In this document: positions 5,003-9,026 of the stretch, piece after piece
Layout: every line of letters begins with the position of its first letter
Numbering within the stretch: position 1 is the first letter of the stretch
Source of the DNA: Thermocaproicibacter sp036844765
Lineage (GTDB): Bacteria > Bacillota > Clostridia > Oscillospirales > Acutalibacteraceae
NCBI GenBank assembly: GCA_036844765.1
Contig: DAIUFE010000059.1
Location: 1-9,026, forward strand
DNA length: 9,026 bases
Direction: 5' to 3'
Translations under genes and position numbers: made by a program
Notes under the pieces: generated by a model
The model's input: the letters and a program-made list of their open reading frames with translations, nothing else
Database searches by the model: none
Told to the model about the DNA's origin: nothing

Positions 5003-6244
5003 TCACCGCCCGATTTGTAAAAACAGCTCCGGCAGCGCCGCGATCAGGTCGGTCGGCAGCATCGCGGTCTGCGAAAGCCGGGCGGCGCAGCGGTCGCCCG
5101 CCAAGCCGTGCAGATACACCGCGCCGGCCGCCGCCTCGAACGGGGCGATCCCCTGCGCCGCGAACGAACCGATCATGCCCGCCAGCGCGTCGCCGCTGCC
5201 GCCCTTCGCCATGCCGGGGTTCCCCGTCGCGTTGCGGTAGAGCCGCCCCTCCGGCGAGGCCACGAGCGTCCCCGCGCCCTTGAGCACAAGGGTTACACCG
5301 TATTCCGCGGCGAAGCGGAGCGCGTATTCCCGCCGGTGCGCCTGCACGTCGGCCGCCGTGGTCTTCAGCAGCCGCGCCATCTCGCCCGGATGGGGGGTCA
5401 GAATCAGCGGCGCCCGGGCCGTTTTCAGTTCATCTATATGCTGCGCGGCGAGATTTATGCCGTCGGCGTCCAGCACGGCGGGCACGCGGGCGTCCCTGAG
5501 CACCAGCGAGAGCGCCGTCCGCGCGGCGGGGCCCCGCCCCAGGCCGCACCCGGCCAGCACGGCGGACGCGCGGGAAAGCGCCGCGGCGAGCGCCTGTCCC
5601 GAAGCGGGGGAGAGCCTTCCGTCCGGCAGGGTGTCCGTCAGGGTGAACACCGGCTCCGCCAGGCGCGCCGCGACAATGGGGTAGACCGTCCGCGGCAGGG
5701 CGACCTCCACGATCCCCGCGCCGCACCGCAGCGCGGCGGCCGCGCTCATCGCGGCGGCGCCCGCCATCCCCTCGCTGCCGCAGACGCACAGCAGGCGGCC
5801 GTAGTCGCCCTTGTTGCTTTCCGCCGCGCGCGGCCGCAGCATCTTCCGCACGACCGCAAGCCCCTCCGTTTCCGGCAGGGGCTGCGCCGCACCTTCCCCC
5901 ACGACCACCGCCGAGGCGTACCGCGCCGTGTGCGTGACGCTCACGCGGAAGCGCGCCCCGCGGGCGAGCGCCCGCGCCCGGCCGGAAAGGGCCAGCTCCG
6001 GCCGGCCGGAGCCGCCGTGCAGCAGCTGCACCTCCCGCAGGTCGAAGCCGTGCAGGCCCGTGCCCACGGCCTTGCCGAACGCCTCCTTCGCGCAGAAAGC
6101 CGCCGCCGCGCTGGCGGCGGAAAATCCGCGCTCCGCAAGCCCGGGGGTTTCGTCTTTCCCGAACACCCGGCCGCAGAAGCGCGGATTCCGCATCGATCGT
6201 TCGATCCTTCCGATCTCCACCAGATCAGTTCCGACCAAAAGCAC
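5003..6244 (-). CDS. Fusion: holo-ACP synthase + ADP-dependent NAD(P)H-hydrate dehydratase
   Basis: A 413-residue two-domain protein. Residues 1-117 are AcpS, which transfers 4'-phosphopantetheine from CoA to acyl carrier protein. The metal ligands Asp7 (GTDLVEIGRIE) and Glu54 (CAKEAFGKAVGTG) are present, as is VSVTHTARYASAVVV. Residues about 125-413 are NnrD (YjeF C-terminal, ribokinase-like), which repairs S-NAD(P)H hydrate using ADP. It shows GDYGRLLCVCGS (147-158), LDADGIN (258-264), LTPHPGEM (282-289) and GGSGDALAGMIG with catalytic Asp352. There is no NnrE epimerase domain. The start is GUG at 6244 with AGGTGG (6251-6256) 6 nt upstream; it overlaps the preceding gene by 20 bp. The frame is continuous through the junction, so the fusion is genuine in this sequence. 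A cytosolic location is expected. Confidence 0.94.
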   Translation of the reverse strand: MLLVGTDLVEIGRIERSMRNPRFCGRVFGKDETPGLAERGFSAASAAAAFCAKEAFGKAVGTGLHGFDLREVQLLHGGSGRPELALSGRARALARGARFRVSVTHTARYASAVVVGEGAAQPLPETEGLAVVRKMLRPRAAESNKGDYGRLLCVCGSEGMAGAAAMSAAAALRCGAGIVEVALPRTVYPIVAARLAEPVFTLTDTLPDGRLSPASGQALAAALSRASAVLAGCGLGRGPAARTALSLVLRDARVPAVLDADGINLAAQHIDELKTARAPLILTPHPGEMARLLKTTAADVQAHRREYALRFAAEYGVTLVLKGAGTLVASPEGRLYRNATGNPGMAKGGSGDALAGMIGSFAAQGIAPFEAAAGAVYLHGLAGDRCAARLSQTAMLPTDLIAALPELFLQIGR

Positions 6245-6734
6245 TGAACGCCACCTGCCTCGGCAAGAAGGGCTTGATCGCCTTCAGGACCTTTTCCTCG
6301 GGGTCAAACACCACGAGGACGTTGCCCTTCTGCGGATGGTGGGCGCAGAAATACCAGCTGTCGCGCCCGTCGTCGTATTCCGACGTGAAGAAGCGGGCGT
6401 AGCCGCTTTTTCTCTGGAGAAGGTCGGGGCGGAATTTGCCGATCTCCTCGATGTCGTGCGCGTCGGCCGAAAGCACGCGCTTGCGCCTGCGGCGGTTGAT
6501 GATCTTGTCGATCGTGATGTCGCCGTTCGTCACGCTGTACTCGAATTCGAGGCTGCGGGAGGAGATGATGTAGTACTCCCCAAAGCACACGCCGATCAGC
6601 ACCAGAAAGGCGACGGGCGGGTAAAGGAACGACAGGAAGACCAGCACCAGCCCGGCGAGGACCGTCGCCGCGGCGATCAGGTAGTCTTTGGGCCCGAACT
6701 TTTTCTTCACGATCTGCTCTACAAAAATATCCAT
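6225..6734 (-). CDS. Two-helix membrane protein, probably DUF6106 family
   Basis: A 169-residue protein of unknown function. The N-terminus MDIFVEQIVKKK leads into two closely spaced hydrophobic helices (about 18-38 and 40-58), separated by PP. A cytoplasmic domain follows, with EFEYSVTNGDITIDKIINRRRRKR at about 63-86, a region of strong conservation in clostridial relatives as I remember them. The assignment to DUF6106 is from memory, not from a search. The hairpin-like membrane anchor plus a small basic domain gives no enzymatic motif. The frame extends to a UUG at 6749, but that codon overlaps the ribosome site. ATG at 6734 has GGAGGT (6740-6745) 5 nt upstream. It is the first gene of the minus-strand unit; its 3' end overlaps the AcpS-NnrD start by 20 bp. 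Confidence 0.85.
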   Translation of the reverse strand: MDIFVEQIVKKKFGPKDYLIAAATVLAGLVLVFLSFLYPPVAFLVLIGVCFGEYYIISSRSLEFEYSVTNGDITIDKIINRRRRKRVLSADAHDIEEIGKFRPDLLQRKSGYARFFTSEYDDGRDSWYFCAHHPQKGNVLVVFDPEEKVLKAIKPFLPRQVAFSAFGRN

Positions 6735-6776
6735 TCCGTACCTCCGCAATTCATCCGCTTTGATCCTATTTTATTC

Positions 6777-6805
6777 ATTATAACATGTGAAAAAACGATT
6801 TACAA
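6777..6805 (-). promoter_or_regulatory. Promoter of the minus-strand three-gene unit
   Basis: On the minus strand: -35 TTGTAA (6800-6805), a 17-base spacer ending in TGT, and a perfect -10 TATAAT (6777-6782). It leads into a leader of about 35 nt before the ATG at 6734. It is divergent from the pheST promoter at 6862-6890, with about 55 bp between the two -35 elements, in which I see nothing else. Confidence 0.8.
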
Positions 6806-6861
6806 TTCCATTTCAGCCCTGTTCTCCGCGGTTTTCGCAGAATCGGGAGAAAAACTTCCGC

Positions 6862-6890
6862 TTGCATTTGCGCGCCCCGCGTGCTATAGT
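6862..6890 (+). promoter_or_regulatory. Promoter of the pheST T-box transcript
   Basis: -35 TTGCAT (6862-6867), a 17-base spacer ending in TGC (extended -10), and -10 TATAGT (6885-6890). Predicted start is near 6897, giving a leader of about 275 nt that holds the T-box element. Confidence 0.75.
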
Positions 6891-6921
6891 GAAAAACAGC
6901 AGAAAATCCCGATTCTTTTTG

Positions 6922-7153
6922 AAACGCGGAGAAGAAGGAAGTAGCCGCTTCCACCCGCCCGGAACAGAGAATCCGCGCCGCCGGCTGAGAGCGCGGCCCG
7001 GGCCGGGAGCGGCGAAGTTCCCTTCGGAGCGGGGCGGCTGAACCTTTCAGTAGGCCGCCACGGTTTGCCCCGTTACCGGCAGCGCGAGTAGAATGTTAGG
7101 GTGGTACCGCGGAGACTTTGCCTTCGCCCCTTTTTCGGGGCGGAGGCTTTTTT
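6922..7153 (+). promoter_or_regulatory. T-box riboswitch (tRNA-Phe sensing) controlling pheST
   Basis: A tRNA-responsive attenuator: uncharged tRNA-Phe binds the leader, stabilises the antiterminator and allows transcription of pheST. The Stem I lower helix is GAAGG (6934-6938) with CCTTC (7021-7025). The specifier loop has AGTA (6940-6943) opposite GAA (7014-7016), capped by GCCGC (6944-6948) with GCGGC (7009-7013). The specifier codon is TTC (Phe) at 7018-7020. An apical helix forms from 6973-6978 with 6991-6996. A Stem II-like hairpin (GGCGGC...GCCGCC) and a Stem III region (about 7060-7080) follow. The T-box consensus AGGGTGGTACCGCG is at 7098-7111; its UGGU (7102-7105) would pair with the 3' end of a tRNA carrying A73. 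Unusually, the base after the specifier is C rather than a purine. Confidence 0.95.
7120..7153 (+). terminator. T-box-controlled terminator
   Basis: GCCTTCGCCCC (7120-7130) pairs with GGGGCGGAGGC (7137-7147) with one wobble, and six T (7148-7153) follow. It lies just after the T-box sequence and 20 nt before the pheS ATG. It is the expression platform that the antiterminator competes with. Confidence 0.93.
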
Positions 7154-7173
7154 GATGGAAAGGAAGGAAAAGC

Positions 7174-8184
7174 ATGAAGGAGCAGTTGGAGGCGATCCGC
7201 TCGGCGGCGGAGCGCGAACTGCGGTCGGCGGCGGACCGCCGCGGCCTGGAGGACCTGCGCGTCCGCTACCTGGGCAAAAAGGGGGAGCTGACCGCCCTCC
7301 TCAAGCAGATGGGGAAGCTTTCCGCCGGGGAGCGGCCGGCTATGGGCCGCCTGGCGAACGAGGTGCGCGCGCGCATCGAGACCGAGCTCGCGTCCCGCGC
7401 CGCGGAGCTGCAGAAAGCGGAGACCGCGCGCAGGCTGGAGAAGGAAAAAATCGACGTGACCCTTCCCGGCCGCCGCCGGGAGCTCGGCCACCGGCACCCG
7501 CTGAGCGCCGAGCTCGCCGAGATCGAGGAGATCTTCATCGGCATGGGGTTCCGGATCGTCGGGGGCCCGGAGGTGGAGTACGACTATTATAACTTCGAGG
7601 CGCTGAACATGCCGAAGGACCACCCCGCGCGCGACACGCAGGACACGTTCTATATCACCGACAACATCCTGCTGCGCACGCCGGTGCAGGTGCGCGTGAT
7701 GGAGAAGCAGAAGCCGCCCATCCGCATCATCTCGCCCGGGCGGGTCTACCGCTCCGACGCCGTGGACGCCACGCATTCGCCCGTGTTCCACCAGATCGAG
7801 GGGCTGGTCGTCGACCGGGGCGTCACCTTCTCCAACCTCAAAAGCACGCTCGAGACCATGATCCGCCGCATGTACGGCGAGGACACCGTCGTGCGCTTCC
7901 GCCCGCACCACTTTCCGTTCACCGAGCCCTCCGCCGAAGTGGACGTGCAGTGCTTCGCCTGCCACGGGAAGGGCTGCCGCCTGTGCAAGGGCGAGGGCTG
8001 GATCGAGCTGCTCGGCTGCGGCATGGTGCACCCGAAGGTCCTTTCCAACTGCGGGATCGACCCGGAGGTTTATAGCGGCTTCGCGTTCGGCATGGGGCTG
8101 GAGCGCCTCGTGATGCGCAAGTACAAGATCGACGACATGCGCCTGTTCCACGAGAACGACGTCCGGTTCCTGTCGCAGTTTTAG
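7174..8184 (+). CDS. pheS: Phenylalanine--tRNA ligase alpha subunit
   Basis: A 336-residue catalytic alpha chain of the (alpha-beta)2 enzyme that charges tRNA-Phe in the cytosol. An N-terminal coiled-coil arm (about 1-90) contacts tRNA. The class II core follows: PGRRRELGHRHPL, the motif 2 region RVYRSDAVDATHSPVFHQIEG (about 192-212) and motif 3 GMGLERLVM (306-314). Cys260, Cys263, Cys268 and Cys271 form the CxxC-GxG-CxxC segment common in bacterial PheS, followed by GWIELLGCGMVHP. Length and motifs are normal. ATG at 7174 has AGGAAGG (7161-7167) 6 nt upstream. Expression is controlled by the preceding Phe T-box. pheT starts 15 nt after the stop. Confidence 0.98.
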   Translation: MKEQLEAIRSAAERELRSAADRRGLEDLRVRYLGKKGELTALLKQMGKLSAGERPAMGRLANEVRARIETELASRAAELQKAETARRLEKEKIDVTLPGRRRELGHRHPLSAELAEIEEIFIGMGFRIVGGPEVEYDYYNFEALNMPKDHPARDTQDTFYITDNILLRTPVQVRVMEKQKPPIRIISPGRVYRSDAVDATHSPVFHQIEGLVVDRGVTFSNLKSTLETMIRRMYGEDTVVRFRPHHFPFTEPSAEVDVQCFACHGKGCRLCKGEGWIELLGCGMVHPKVLSNCGIDPEVYSGFAFGMGLERLVMRKYKIDDMRLFHENDVRFLSQF

Positions 8185-8199
8185 GGAGGTGCGGAGAAA

Positions 8200-9026
<827 letters not shown>

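Noticed and set aside
5108..6247. 379-codon plus-strand frame opposite AcpS-NnrD
   Set aside because: It is antisense to a clear two-domain enzyme and its translation is Arg/Gly-rich without motifs.

Overview
The window looks like chromosomal DNA from a high-GC member of the Clostridia, most likely Oscillospirales/Ruminococcaceae-like. The evidence is a Gram-positive T-box leader in front of pheST, strong AGGAGG ribosome sites, sigma-A promoters with extended -10 elements, UUG and GUG starts, and a small two-helix membrane protein of a clostridial type. The taxon is an inference. No integrase, transposase, CRISPR array or phage gene is visible.

Layout. (1) 1-103: 5' part of a tRNA-Gly(UCC) on the minus strand, cut by the window edge, with its promoter. 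(2) 195-604: a MIF/tautomerase-family protein with its own promoter. (3) 680-1126: a small lipoprotein of unknown function with a UUG start. (4) 1254-3559-4338: an RpiR-type regulator (HTH plus SIS domain), a strong terminator, a roughly 300-bp control region, then phnW and phnX. PhnW converts 2-aminoethylphosphonate plus pyruvate to phosphonoacetaldehyde plus alanine. PhnX hydrolyses phosphonoacetaldehyde to acetaldehyde plus phosphate. Together they release N, P and C2 units from the commonest natural phosphonate. (5) 4426-6734, minus strand: a three-gene unit with a promoter at 6777-6805. It encodes a two-helix membrane protein (probably DUF6106), a fusion of holo-ACP synthase with ADP-dependent NAD(P)H-hydrate dehydratase, and a lipoprotein. 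It converges on phnX across a 16-bp hairpin. (6) 6862-9026: promoter, phenylalanine T-box leader, pheS and the first 275 codons of pheT, which runs off the window.

The most interesting part is the rpiR-phnWX locus. The regulator's SIS domain has a non-canonical first ligand loop. The rpiR-phnW gap holds a perfect match to the CcpA cre consensus inside the terminator stem, helically phased direct repeats, a dyad inside the promoter spacer and a long structured leader. This suggests a phosphonate-responsive, carbon-controlled switch that I do not recognise as a described system. The AcpS-NnrD fusion lacking the NnrE epimerase domain is the second point of interest.
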